Shown here piece by piece: positions 34,059-42,405 of a DNA stretch of 64,000 bases (position 1 is its first letter; the number at the start of each line of letters is the position of its first letter). The translations under genes and the position numbers were made by a program. Source of the DNA: an uncultured Alkaliphilus sp. (GTDB lineage Bacteria > Bacillota > Clostridia > Peptostreptococcales > Natronincolaceae). The notes under the pieces were generated by a model. That model searched no databases. It worked only from the letters and a program-made list of their open reading frames with translations, and was not told the DNA's origin. The DNA lies in contig CALJEQ010000026.1 of assembly GCA_938074565.1 (NCBI GenBank), positions 31,276 to 95,275 on the forward strand. Reading direction: 5' to 3'.

Positions 34059-34352
34059 TTAAACACTTACTGTTTGTAAATCTACATGAAGCAAATTATT
34101 ATTTATATTATCTCTTTGTATTTCTTTAATCATTCCTTGGGTTTGTTCTTCTTCATGTATTAATGTTAGACGTATACGGCTTCCATATTGAAATAATATT
34201 TTTTCTAATTCCCTCTCTTTAAAAAAAACTAATTTTGTTTCTTTTCCCTTACTGTATATAATTGCTGGTATGTTACCTTTTCTTCTTTCTTTTGAAATCT
34301 TATTCTTACCAACTATTTTTCTGTCAGAAACTTTTAATATAGGTGTTTGCAT
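34059..34352 (-). CDS. Short L25-like protein (N-terminal domain only)
   Basis: The 97-residue product starting MQTPILKVSDRKIVGKNKIS after AAGGGGG resembles the RNA-binding half of L25. Shared patterns are GNIPAIIYSKGK, GMIKEIQRDNINNNLLHVDL and a C-terminal LQTVSV. It lacks the C-terminal TL5 domain of its neighbour at 33300-33872. Both genes point the same way with about 185 bases between, so tandem duplication with loss of the second domain is plausible. A distinct 5S rRNA-binding or stress role is possible but unproven. Imperfect AT-rich repeats follow its stop codon. Confidence 0.78.
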   Translation of the reverse strand: MQTPILKVSDRKIVGKNKISKERRKGNIPAIIYSKGKETKLVFFKERELEKILFQYGSRIRLTLIHEEEQTQGMIKEIQRDNINNNLLHVDLQTVSV

Positions 34353-34410
34353 TGTTAATATCCCCCTTTTTGTATAATGTACTACCCTTATATCTATATT
34401 TAGCAAAAAA

Positions 34411-34443
34411 AATAATATCCCTGAATATTTCAGAGATATTATT
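34411..34443 (-). terminator. Terminator of the tldD-tldE operon
   Basis: AATAATATC pairs with GATATTATT around CCTGAATATTTCAGA, with a T-run on the minus-strand side. It lies about 70 bases after the 34515-34928 gene. Confidence 0.75.
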
Positions 34444-34514
34444 TTTTATATTATACTTATTATTTTTATACTTATCATGCCTGTAATCCTATGTACTATT
34501 TAAATCTAATAAAA

Positions 34515-34928
34515 CTAATCTATTGATCTTAAAATTCTATCAGCTATATCAGATAACCTTTGTTCTCCCACAGCTTCATCAACTGCAATAAATATGCTTT
34601 TTATTTCTTCTAGTCCATCATCATAATGATATGAGTAACTATAACAAATAAATTCTTCTGGCATTACAGCCTCTATCCTAGATACTTTTTCATCTGCAAG
34701 GCTCATCAGTTCTTCTACTAAATCTTCTTGTTCTATGGGTTCTACTGCATCCAACAAAATTTCTTCCTTTAAATGATGTACATCTTGAATAATTTGATAT
34801 ACTAAAGTATCATCCCGTTTTGATCCTTTTGTAATATCTTTTACTATCTTAAAAGAATATTTTTCATTTATCTTCTGTAATAATTCTTGACTATCAATAA
34901 CCTTATTTGACACCATTACATAACTCAT
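34515..34928 (-). CDS. Hypothetical protein, third gene of the tldD-tldE operon
   Basis: I do not recognise the family. The 137-residue product is acidic and has no signal peptide or membrane helix. Visible stretches are SYVMVSNKVIDSQELLQKIN at the N-terminus, a DEKVSRIEAVMPEEF central part and IADRILRSID at the C-terminus. It contains a single cysteine. It starts 13 bases after the tldE stop and is followed by a terminator, so it is cotranscribed with the TldD/TldE protease pair. A link to that complex is inference from position only. Confidence 0.7.
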   Translation of the reverse strand: MSYVMVSNKVIDSQELLQKINEKYSFKIVKDITKGSKRDDTLVYQIIQDVHHLKEEILLDAVEPIEQEDLVEELMSLADEKVSRIEAVMPEEFICYSYSYHYDDGLEEIKSIFIAVDEAVGEQRLSDIADRILRSID

Positions 34929-34941
34929 TTTTTAAACCTCC

Positions 34942-36258
34942 TTATTTTTCACCTGTTACCCTAGATTTCAATAAAATACAAGGATTATCTTCATACGGTG
35001 CTGTTCCAAGTTGCGTTGTCTCCTGTTTAAGTACTTCAAAAAAATTACCAGAAATAACAGTTTTACATGCTTCCTTCAACTCTCCATTTTCAACCCGAAT
35101 ACAATTGGGGGCTGTTAATGAATAATTTCCACTGGTGGCATCCTGTGTGTGCATTCCTAAGACATCACAAACAATAACCCCATCCTTCATTTCCTTAATC
35201 AATTCTTCATAAGTCTTCATCTTAGTTGAATACAATTTAGTGCTCCCCTTTCCAGCTGGAAAAGGTGTTGGAGATAAACCCATTAAATTACTATACTTTA
35301 AATCTAAAATAGGTGATTTCAGTCTTCCAGCTTCCACAAAATTAAAATTTCCTCCAGGCACACCTTCAAAGGTGGAAATATACGCACCCTGACAGAAATC
35401 AATAGTGGTATTAATATTTAAATTAAGGTGATCTGCCATTACTAGATTATTGTTATTAAAATCATCCATAGAAAAAGCTGAACGTCTATTATATACTTGA
35501 CTACCCTTTAAATTACTTATTAAGTAATGTTTTATAAAACTTTCTGCGACCTCTGGAAGTAATAGAACATCCTTAATGCCACCCTCGATGGTAATTGGGT
35601 TTTTTAATCCTTCTACTGTAGAAGCCACATTATCAATTAGATAGTTGATCTCTCCATCATCTATTAACCTTCTACTTAAATATGACTTTCCATAGACTTC
35701 ATCCCCATAAACATGGGTTGAAAAAGAAGTAGCAACATTAGATATTTGTAAACCTGCTGAATTACGGATATGTTGTTGAAATGAAGTAGCACTAACCGAT
35801 GCATCAATATTATTTATACCCCGTTTACACAAATTATTAATATATTTTTCTAAAATATTAAATATGTAGGATTGATCTTCATATACTAATTTATGAACTG
35901 CTGTGTCAAACAAGTTTACCTTTGGATATACATCAGCCTTATAAATCTGAGGAGCTTCTTCGTCTACAAAGGAAGACTTCCTCCATATTTCAACTAAACG
36001 ATTAAAATTTTCTAGAGTTGAACTATCTAGTGAGGCTATACTTCTTCTATTATCTTCCCAAATAACATATACCTTTCCCCTAGTTCCTTCTTCTGCTTTA
36101 GGACAGCTGTAAACTCCCCCAATTTGATTATTTTTTACCCCCGCTTTTATAGATACATTTTCATTAATTCCAAAGTACCATCCTTTTACTTTTAGGTTTT
36201 CCTTACTACTACTCATGTATTCCTTTAATTGATTTTCCAGTCGGTTTATATAATCCAT
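34942..36258 (-). CDS. tldE: TldE/PmbA-family protein (TldD partner)
   Basis: This is the non-catalytic partner of TldD in a heterodimeric metalloprotease that trims peptides. The 438 residues show the PmbA/TldE pattern: NSAGLQISNVATSFSTHVYG in the middle, EGGIKDVLLLPE, and the closing block DVLGMHTQDATSGNYSLTAP with RVENGELK. It has no HExxxH motif, as expected for the E subunit. It starts four bases after tldD. Substrates known in other bacteria include modified peptides such as microcins; none is encoded nearby, so the substrate here is unknown. Confidence 0.88.
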   Translation of the reverse strand: MDYINRLENQLKEYMSSSKENLKVKGWYFGINENVSIKAGVKNNQIGGVYSCPKAEEGTRGKVYVIWEDNRRSIASLDSSTLENFNRLVEIWRKSSFVDEEAPQIYKADVYPKVNLFDTAVHKLVYEDQSYIFNILEKYINNLCKRGINNIDASVSATSFQQHIRNSAGLQISNVATSFSTHVYGDEVYGKSYLSRRLIDDGEINYLIDNVASTVEGLKNPITIEGGIKDVLLLPEVAESFIKHYLISNLKGSQVYNRRSAFSMDDFNNNNLVMADHLNLNINTTIDFCQGAYISTFEGVPGGNFNFVEAGRLKSPILDLKYSNLMGLSPTPFPAGKGSTKLYSTKMKTYEELIKEMKDGVIVCDVLGMHTQDATSGNYSLTAPNCIRVENGELKEACKTVISGNFFEVLKQETTQLGTAPYEDNPCILLKSRVTGEK

Positions 36259-36262
36259 TAGT

Positions 36263-37738
36263 TTATTCGCCCCCTATTATTACATCTTTATTAGCATCCA
36301 GTAGAATGAAGTAATGGGAGCCTCCACTGGAGGGTACACTTTGCCCAGCCTTTCCACAGGTTCCTTGAGCATCTAATAATAAAGGACCTACTGCACCACT
36401 GATGGACTTAAGGGCAGAAAGTACTTTTCCACTAAATATAGCCGGTTGATGAAGGACACATTCCTTACCTAAATGATAGATTCCACTACAATTAAAAACA
36501 AATTCGCCTTGGCTAGGCTTAACCTGCCCACCTTTGTAGCCCACTAAATAAAGAACTTCCTCCTCTGGCTTAATTAATTTGTTTTCAAGAAGAATTTGAT
36601 AAAGTTCTTCTGGTTCAACATCCTCTATTTCTTTGTCTAAGGGAATTGGTTGTTCTACTTCTATTCTAATATTAGACATCCTCGGTACAGGCATATAACG
36701 ATAACTTTCTACTCTTTCAGCTCCTGTAGCTTGAACACCAGCCTCATTGGCTGAGAAAATATCCGCCAAAGCTTCCTTTAGTATACCGTGTTTTACAATT
36801 TCTGTTTTGTTACGCTTAAATCCATTTGCGCTATAGGGTTGGTACGCATAATCGCCTTCAATAGATTCATCAATAATGGAAACCATAGGACTAGCAACTA
36901 CTTCACCTTGCTTATATCTACCCTTCTCGTCTGCTAAAATTGATAGTTTCATTCCATCACTTTCAGCGGCGTGTCCAAAGGCTTCATGGGCTAATCCTTT
37001 TGCTAAAGCATAGTCCAATATGATTTTATAACTACCCCCTTTAATCTTAGGAGAATCAAGTAAATCGTTTGCCAACTTACAAGCCTTATGGGTACGTTTT
37101 AAAAACCGCTGTTTGCTACTGTCCTCCAACAAAAGGGACAAATCACTGCCACTTAATGCTGCCCTAGTGGATGCTGTTCTATCTCCTCTTGCAGTTATGG
37201 TACTAGCAACGATGGTACGGGGAATATCATAAATTATGTCTGTCCCATCACTTCTAACTATCCGCCAACAATCTAGTACATTTCTATAAAAGGTTTCTAA
37301 AGCTATGTTATGATAATTACTTATGACTTCTTTATTAATGTCTAGTAATATCTTTTCTTCTTCATCTAACGTTAAATAATCAAATGGATATTTAATATTA
37401 GCATAAATTTCTTTTACCAACGGCTGTTGGTAAAAAATTTCTCTATTAGGTTTTGCCCCACGTTTTTCCATTTGTTTAGCTAAACCAGCAGCAATTTCCA
37501 CCAGTTTTATACTGCTTTCTTCATCAATTTTTTCTGTAGATGCAAACCCACATCCACCAGCCTTAGTAAAGGCTTGAAAACTGATACCTCTAACTTCATT
37601 ATAGGCCATTTCTTCGGTTTTTCCATTGTTAACTACTATATATTTAGTTTTTGTCTGTTGAATCCGTATGATTAAATAAACATCTAACTTTTCACCATGA
37701 GCTATCACTTTTTTTATTAAAGCATCATATTTTCTCAT
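36263..37738 (-). CDS. tldD: TldD metallopeptidase
   Basis: This is the catalytic zinc subunit of the TldD/TldE protease. The start at 37738 (MRKYDALIKKVIAHGEK, 491 residues) follows AGAGGTGA, although the frame stays open six codons further. The HExxxH zinc motif is in LAHEAFGHAAESD; the third ligand region includes FVFNCSGIYHLGKECV. EVRGISFQAF and GTCGKAGQSVPSSGG are further family marks. It is first in a tight three-gene operon with tldE and a hypothetical gene. Length and motifs are normal. Confidence 0.9.
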   Translation of the reverse strand: MRKYDALIKKVIAHGEKLDVYLIIRIQQTKTKYIVVNNGKTEEMAYNEVRGISFQAFTKAGGCGFASTEKIDEESSIKLVEIAAGLAKQMEKRGAKPNREIFYQQPLVKEIYANIKYPFDYLTLDEEEKILLDINKEVISNYHNIALETFYRNVLDCWRIVRSDGTDIIYDIPRTIVASTITARGDRTASTRAALSGSDLSLLLEDSSKQRFLKRTHKACKLANDLLDSPKIKGGSYKIILDYALAKGLAHEAFGHAAESDGMKLSILADEKGRYKQGEVVASPMVSIIDESIEGDYAYQPYSANGFKRNKTEIVKHGILKEALADIFSANEAGVQATGAERVESYRYMPVPRMSNIRIEVEQPIPLDKEIEDVEPEELYQILLENKLIKPEEEVLYLVGYKGGQVKPSQGEFVFNCSGIYHLGKECVLHQPAIFSGKVLSALKSISGAVGPLLLDAQGTCGKAGQSVPSSGGSHYFILLDANKDVIIGGE

Positions 37739-37824
37739 TTTGTCACCTCTTCCCACCTAATACTTATTCTAGTATTAGTTGATAAATCCTTCTTAAAGAG
37801 ATGACTTCTCTGATGAAAATAACT

Positions 37825-38892
37825 TTAACTGTTTATTGCTGCTACAAAAGAGGTGATGGGAATAGTTAAAATTAGTCCTATACTCCCACTTAAAGATCTT
37901 ATTATTTCTGTTGCAATAAACTGCGAATTAATAATATCAACTATAGGCATGTCTGATAAAGCAAACAAAAATAATAATGGTAAAGAAGTGCCTGCATATG
38001 CAAGGATTAGGGTATTAGTCATTGTCGCCATTATATCCCGTCCCACCGATAAACCAGAGAGAAATAAAGAAGTAATAGATACACTACTATTGTTTTTTTT
38101 AATTTCACATATTACTGATGTAATGGTCATACTAACATCCATTACTGCCCCTAATACACCAATGGTGATGCCACTATATAATAAACCCCTATAATCTATT
38201 TGTAAATTTGTATGGGTCACCAACATTTGAATGGTTTCATCAGAAATACCGGTTAGTTGAATTAAGTTACCAAAATATAAAGCCAATACCCCAGATAATA
38301 TTGTTCCTCCTATTGTTCCTACAATTGTACTTAAACTTTTACGAGTAAAACCACTAATTAAAAGAAAACTAGCAATAATAATGATACTACAAACTAAGAC
38401 AGTAGAAATAATAAAGCTATATCCTTTAATGATCATGGGCATAAAAATTTTAATAATACATAGTGCTGTAATAAAAAGAGCAATAAATGACCTAAAACCA
38501 GTTACTCCACCAAACAAAATAAGTAAAAGAAAAAATATAGCAAATAAAATAAGTATGTACCCTTCCCTCGATATATCTAAAAAATTAACATTAACTAACT
38601 TCTCTGCCTCCATAGTTAATTGTATGTATACTTTCATATTCTCTTTCAATGGTATATTATATTGAGAACCTTCAATTAGTTCATGATTAAATTTAACAAT
38701 ATTTCCTTTGAATTTTCCCTGTAATATTTCAACAACCACATGTTGTACTGTTCTTTCTCCTTGTAATGTCTTAGTTTCTTCTATTACTACCGTCTTAACT
38801 TTTATATATTCTCTATCCTCATTACCAAAAGTCAGTAGAGTGCTTAATAGGATAGCAGAAAGTAATAATAAAAGAAATCTCTTTTTATTCAT
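37825..38892 (-). CDS. YibE/F-family membrane protein
   Basis: This is a polytopic membrane protein of the YibE/F family, of unknown molecular function. The 355 residues have an N-terminal signal or anchor (RFLLLLLSAILLSTLL) and an extracytoplasmic beta-rich segment (about 28-105). Seven or more helices follow, with family stretches GVLGAVMDVSMTITSVICEI, LSVGRDIMATMTNTLILAY and IVDIINSQFIATEIIRSLSG. The start follows GGAGGAG. It stands alone with about 85 bases to tldD. Many Firmicutes carry it near ribosomal or origin-proximal genes; transport has been suggested but I cannot assign it. Confidence 0.85.
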   Translation of the reverse strand: MNKKRFLLLLLSAILLSTLLTFGNEDREYIKVKTVVIEETKTLQGERTVQHVVVEILQGKFKGNIVKFNHELIEGSQYNIPLKENMKVYIQLTMEAEKLVNVNFLDISREGYILILFAIFFLLLILFGGVTGFRSFIALFITALCIIKIFMPMIIKGYSFIISTVLVCSIIIIASFLLISGFTRKSLSTIVGTIGGTILSGVLALYFGNLIQLTGISDETIQMLVTHTNLQIDYRGLLYSGITIGVLGAVMDVSMTITSVICEIKKNNSSVSITSLFLSGLSVGRDIMATMTNTLILAYAGTSLPLLFLFALSDMPIVDIINSQFIATEIIRSLSGSIGLILTIPITSFVAAINS

Positions 38893-38984
38893 TCAGACTC
38901 CTCCTGTGTAATTTATCAATATTGGTCTACTGAATATATATTAAAATTACCTAAGAGATATTATTTTTTTTCACATATATATAA

Positions 38985-39013
38985 AAAATGATGGAAAGGT
39001 ATTCCACCATTTT
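38985..39013 (-). terminator. Terminator after the decayed reductase gene
   Basis: AAAATG-TGGAA pairs with TTCCACCATTTT, with one mismatch, and is followed on the minus strand by TTTTTTAT. Between it and 39108 an open frame reading NVDGTGINKILNSLNL then stop is visible (about 39030-39080); I cannot assign it. Confidence 0.6.
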
Positions 39014-39107
39014 AATAAGAGTCTATAAATTCAAAGAATTTAATATTTTATTTATTCCAGTTCCATCTACATTACGACTGAAGTTTTTGCCCTCCTATCT
39101 CCATTGT

Positions 39108-39437
39108 TTATATATTTTTATTATTAGTTGGGTAAGCCTTTACACATTGTAAACAACCTACACAAAACCCTTTATTCGCCTTAGGTTTAATATAACCTAT
39201 ACTTCCTATATCTTTTATTTGTGTTTGTGAACAACCTTTAAGACACCCCTTTACAGAAAGGTCAATATTACTAATATCAGCTACCTCTCTATTTTTCTTA
39301 GCCATTTCAACGTCTTCTAACTCAACCAATCTCTTACCTTTTAACTTTGCCACTTCTTCTGCTTTTTTACGTGCAAAATTTCGGATAAAGAAAGGAGCCT
39401 TATGAATCTTTACCTCTGCTTCACTTGACCATTCCAT
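39108..39437 (-). pseudogene. Remnant of siroheme nitrite/sulfite reductase-like protein
   Basis: The 109-residue frame starts after GAGGAGGG. Residues 1-50 (SEAEVKIHKAPFFIRNFARK) match the PCP_red-type domain that opens some clostridial siroheme reductases. Residues 60-85 (KGCLKGCSQTQIKDIGSIGY) match the Cys-x3-Cys end of the siroheme/4Fe4S region. CVGCLQCVKAYPTNN is a ferredoxin motif in which the fourth cysteine has become tyrosine (TAC for TGC), then the frame stops. Compared with intact relatives, an internal stretch before the cysteines and everything after the first ferredoxin motif are missing. It follows the ccsB remnant by 12 bases. Confidence 0.7.
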
Positions 39438-39449
39438 AAATACCCTCCT

Positions 39450-39599
39450 CTAAGCATAACTATGTATACTTGGTAATAAAGTATTGACACCAATGTAGGT
39501 AAATAATACACAAACAAACCCAACAACGCTAAATATTGCAGCTTTTTTCCCTCTATAACCTTTAGTAAGTCGAGCTTCTGCAACAATGGAATATGATTG
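39450..39599 (-). pseudogene. C-terminal remnant of cytochrome c biogenesis protein CcsB/ResC
   Basis: In one minus-strand frame about 49 codons read IVAEARLTKGYRGKKAA, then SVVGFVCVLFTYIGVN and finally LLPSIHSYA followed by a stop. This is the characteristic end of the CcsA/CcsB/ResC heme-handling protein family. A stop codon (39602-39600) closes the frame upstream, and the rest of the expected more than 200 residues is absent. The rpsR terminator begins only about 60 bases away, so a deletion joined the two regions. No ccsA/resB partner is seen in the window. Confidence 0.75.
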
Positions 39600-39656
39600 T
39601 TAAAAAATGAATCTTTAGGTAGTTCCTCTTGTAGCATATTTTCAAAAACTAAAAAA

Positions 39657-39679
39657 GGAAGTAGTTTTTCACTACTTCC
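39657..39679 (-). terminator. Terminator of the rpsF-ssb-rpsR operon
   Basis: GGAAGTAGT pairs with ACTACTTCC around five bases and continues on the minus strand into TTTTTTTAG. It lies about 25 bases after the rpsR stop. Confidence 0.88.
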
Positions 39680-39704
39680 TAGTTATATTTAAATCATATT
39701 GTTT

Positions 39705-39935
39705 TTATTCTACTGTGTATGGTAGTAAAGCCATATGTCTAGCTTTTTTAATAGTTTGTGTTAACTCTCTTTGATGGATTGCACAGTTACCAGAGATTCT
39801 TCTTGGTAAAATTTTACCACGCTCAGTAATGTACTTTTTTAACTTTTGAACTTCTTTATAGTCCATAGTAGTTACTTTATCCGCACAGAAAGTACAAATC
39901 TTTTTCTTTGTTCTACGCTTTCTCTTGTTGATCAT
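39705..39935 (-). CDS. rpsR: 30S ribosomal protein S18
   Basis: S18 is a small-subunit protein that binds 16S rRNA as a heterodimer with S6. The 76 residues show the family pattern [20 protein letters not shown], then [20 protein letters not shown] and an RHMALLPY ending. The paired cysteines near the N-terminus indicate the zinc-binding form. It follows ssb by 17 bases after GAAGGAGGG and ends the rpsF-ssb-rpsR operon. Length is normal. Confidence 0.97.
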   Translation of the reverse strand: MINKRKRRTKKKICTFCADKVTTMDYKEVQKLKKYITERGKILPRRISGNCAIHQRELTQTIKKARHMALLPYTVE

Positions 39936-39952
39936 TCTTTTCCCTCCTTCTC

Positions 39953-40369
39953 TTAGAATGGAATATCCTCATCATCATCAACTGCTTCAAAATCATTTAG
40001 ATCTATATCAGCTGAATTAAAATCATTAAAAGAACCGGATGATTGTGATTGATTTTCACGATTTCCCCATTCTAGGAATTCTACTTGATCTGCTACTACT
40101 TCAGTAACATATCTTTTATCTCCGGTTTGGGTTTCATAAGATCGGCTTTGTAGCCTACCTTGTATCCCTACTAAACGACCTTTTGATAAGTAATTGGCAC
40201 AGTGTTCAGCACTTTTGCCCCAAACTACAATATTAAAAAAGTCTGCTTCTTTAGTCTTTGAAAAAGCTCTATTTACTGCAACACTAAAGGTGGCTACAGC
40301 CTTTCCACTGGTAGTAAATCGTAACTCTGGGTCTCTAGCTAAACGCCCGATTAATATAACACTGTTCAT
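39953..40369 (-). CDS. ssb: Single-stranded DNA-binding protein
   Basis: SSB coats single-stranded DNA in replication and repair as a homotetramer. The 138 residues contain the OB fold ([42 protein letters not shown]), a glutamine/serine/asparagine linker, and the acidic protein-interaction tip DDDEDIPF. It lies between rpsF and rpsR, the usual bacterial order. Intergenic gaps are short (19 and 17 bases). Confidence 0.97.
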   Translation of the reverse strand: MNSVILIGRLARDPELRFTTSGKAVATFSVAVNRAFSKTKEADFFNIVVWGKSAEHCANYLSKGRLVGIQGRLQSRSYETQTGDKRYVTEVVADQVEFLEWGNRENQSQSSGSFNDFNSADIDLNDFEAVDDDEDIPF

Positions 40370-40388
40370 CGTTACACCACCTTATATA

Positions 40389-40673
40389 TTACGCTTCTAC
40401 TCTTGTGATCATATGTCTGATTACTTCATCTGCAATCTTTAAATTTCTGTCTAATTCTTTAGGAATATCAGTAGCTGCACTGAAGTTTACTAATACATAG
40501 TAACCTTCATTTACTTTGCTGATTTCGTAAGCTAACTTTCTGTTACCCCACTCTTCAACGCTCTCAACTTGTCCATTTGTTTCAACAATACCTGTGAATT
40601 TTTCTAAAAGTTGAGTTCTTTTTTCTTCGTCTGCACTTGTCTTAAGAATGTACATTAATTCGTACTTGTTCAT
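40389..40673 (-). CDS. rpsF: 30S ribosomal protein S6
   Basis: S6 binds the central domain of 16S rRNA together with S18. The 94 residues read MNKYELMYILKTSADEEKRT, then VESVEEWGNRKLAYEISKVN and VIRHMITRVE, typical of S6. It opens the rpsF-ssb-rpsR operon behind a structured leader (about 40690-40740). The start follows GGGAGGTGG. The operon is probably controlled by binding of the S6:S18 dimer to that leader. Confidence 0.97.
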   Translation of the reverse strand: MNKYELMYILKTSADEEKRTQLLEKFTGIVETNGQVESVEEWGNRKLAYEISKVNEGYYVLVNFSAATDIPKELDRNLKIADEVIRHMITRVEA

Positions 40674-40689
40674 TATTTTCCACCTCCCT

Positions 40690-40740
40690 TTGGACTTAAC
40701 GGCCCTGCTTTCCGCAGGACAGAGAGAAATGATTTCTCAC
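40690..40740 (-). promoter_or_regulatory. Probable S6:S18-binding leader of rpsF operon
   Basis: On the minus strand the leader holds a hairpin CCTGC-GGAAA-GCAGG followed directly by GGCCGTTAAGTCC, then the ribosome-binding site. The exposed CCG next to a hairpin is the hallmark of the S6:S18 leader RNA, which mimics the 16S rRNA site. A further GAGAAAT/ATTTCTC hairpin lies upstream. I assigned it by motif and position, without a covariance search. Confidence 0.5.
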
Positions 40741-40827
40741 ATTAAATGATTATATCACTTCACAACTCAAAATGCAAATATTATTATATAATTATTGTTA
40801 AATTTTTTCAATATGTATTTTAACCAT

Positions 40828-42345
40828 TTATACTATTTTTAATTTTTTATTATAAATTTTTTTAAAATCTTTTTGTGTTTTTAAAGCTGCGGTAATTTCC
40901 AGTTCAGGTGTTGTGGAAGAATACACAATCATTTTCACATTATCTTCATCTACCTCACATACAATGTCTTCTACAGTACCATATTCACTACGATCTAATT
41001 TCTCTGCAATATTTAAAAACAAACTTAACTTTTTAATTGTTTCAAAATCTTTTTTATTAATTAGCATTTGATATGGTCTCCAATCCCTTTTGAAATCCAC
41101 TTCCCTATGCATAGAAACAATAAAAGCACAAATCACCAGTTCACGATTCCTTAATCCATTTAATCTTGAATTTAAGACTAAGTAAAACCCATGTTTGTGA
41201 TGGTTATAGTAATCCACATAGTTGCCTATATCATGTAGCAACGCTGCCACTGACAACAATTTTCGATCTTCCATCCCCAGTCCATGTAAGTTTGTTGTTT
41301 GATCAAAAATAGATAAAGCTAATTTTCTTACATGATAACTATGTTTTATATTAACATCATAGTTTTTTAATGCATTGTTCACACTATGGTACAGTACATC
41401 CTCCAACAACTTATTATTGGGAACACACTCTTTAATATAGTTTTCAAAGAATACCCCCTCGCGAAGTCCATTACCACTAATGATCAACCTATCCGTCTTA
41501 ATGATTTGACATAAACATTTAATTGGAATGAGTCCGCCCACAATGATGTCCGCCCGGTCTTTATTTACACCAGGAATGTTTTTTCTTTGTGGGTACTTTG
41601 TTGCAACTACTTTTTGGTATGCAGATAACATTTCTTCATAAGAAATTTGATAATTATGCAAACTTACTAAAGGAAATTTTATTTTATTTTTATCAATTTT
41701 AGCAAGGGTTCGAGCTGTTCCCCCCAGCCCCACCACAGGTAGCCCTACTGCCTTTTTTAACCAACCCACCTTTAAAAACTGTTTTCGTATATAAGTTTCC
41801 AGTTGCTTTAGCTTTTGAGATGATATTTCATTTTTTTCAATAAATCTTTCCGTTAATATTACTGCCCCAAAGGGAAAGCTTATGGACTCTTTGATTTTTC
41901 TATCTTCTACTAAAACCAGCTCAGTACTGGCACCACCCACATCAATAATAACACACCTATCTATGTCTATGGTGTTTATAACTCCTAAGTAGGCATAATA
42001 GGCTTCTTTTACACCCTCAATCACCTCAAATTCAAAACCAGTTTCCTCTTTCACCTGAATTAGAAACTCATTTTGATTAGTTGCATTTCGTACAGCAGCG
42101 GTGGCAACTAAAAATATTTCCTCCACTTGATGTACTTCTATTAACTTTTTAAATAGCTTTAAGGCATTAATTGTTCTTTTCATAGGTGTAAACTTTAATG
42201 TCAAGTCCGACCCCATTCCTTCACTTAATCTTACCATTTCCTTAACCTCGTCCAACATTTTGTAAGAATTATCATTAAATATCTTCATAATAATCATTCG
42301 TACCGAGTTGGAACCTAAGTCAATGATGGCAAATTTCTTTTCCAT
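40828..42345 (-). CDS. ppx: Exopolyphosphatase (Ppx/GppA) with HD domain
   Basis: Ppx removes terminal phosphates from polyphosphate or hydrolyses pppGpp. I choose 42345 (MEKKFAIIDLGSNSVRM, 505 residues) because it follows GAAGGTGAAG; the open frame runs 19 codons further. Residues 1-310 are the Ppx/GppA ASKHA ATPase-fold domain (IDLGSNSVRM, DVGGASTELV, GLGGTARTLA). Residues about 320-480 are an HD domain with LLHDIGNYVDYYNHHKHG. It lies 60 bases after ppk in the same direction, so synthesis and breakdown of polyphosphate are encoded together. Confidence 0.92.
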   Translation of the reverse strand: MEKKFAIIDLGSNSVRMIIMKIFNDNSYKMLDEVKEMVRLSEGMGSDLTLKFTPMKRTINALKLFKKLIEVHQVEEIFLVATAAVRNATNQNEFLIQVKEETGFEFEVIEGVKEAYYAYLGVINTIDIDRCVIIDVGGASTELVLVEDRKIKESISFPFGAVILTERFIEKNEISSQKLKQLETYIRKQFLKVGWLKKAVGLPVVGLGGTARTLAKIDKNKIKFPLVSLHNYQISYEEMLSAYQKVVATKYPQRKNIPGVNKDRADIIVGGLIPIKCLCQIIKTDRLIISGNGLREGVFFENYIKECVPNNKLLEDVLYHSVNNALKNYDVNIKHSYHVRKLALSIFDQTTNLHGLGMEDRKLLSVAALLHDIGNYVDYYNHHKHGFYLVLNSRLNGLRNRELVICAFIVSMHREVDFKRDWRPYQMLINKKDFETIKKLSLFLNIAEKLDRSEYGTVEDIVCEVDEDNVKMIVYSSTTPELEITAALKTQKDFKKIYNKKLKIV

Positions 42346-42405
42346 CAGATTCTTCACCTTCTTTTTATCTTGCTTACTTATTATTATTTTATTAAAAATC
42401 AACTA

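Noticed and set aside
39410..39637. 75-codon open frame overlapping the ccsB remnant
   Set aside because: The recognisable CcsB/ResC C-terminal sequence is in a different frame of the same DNA, so this frame is a shadow of a decayed gene.
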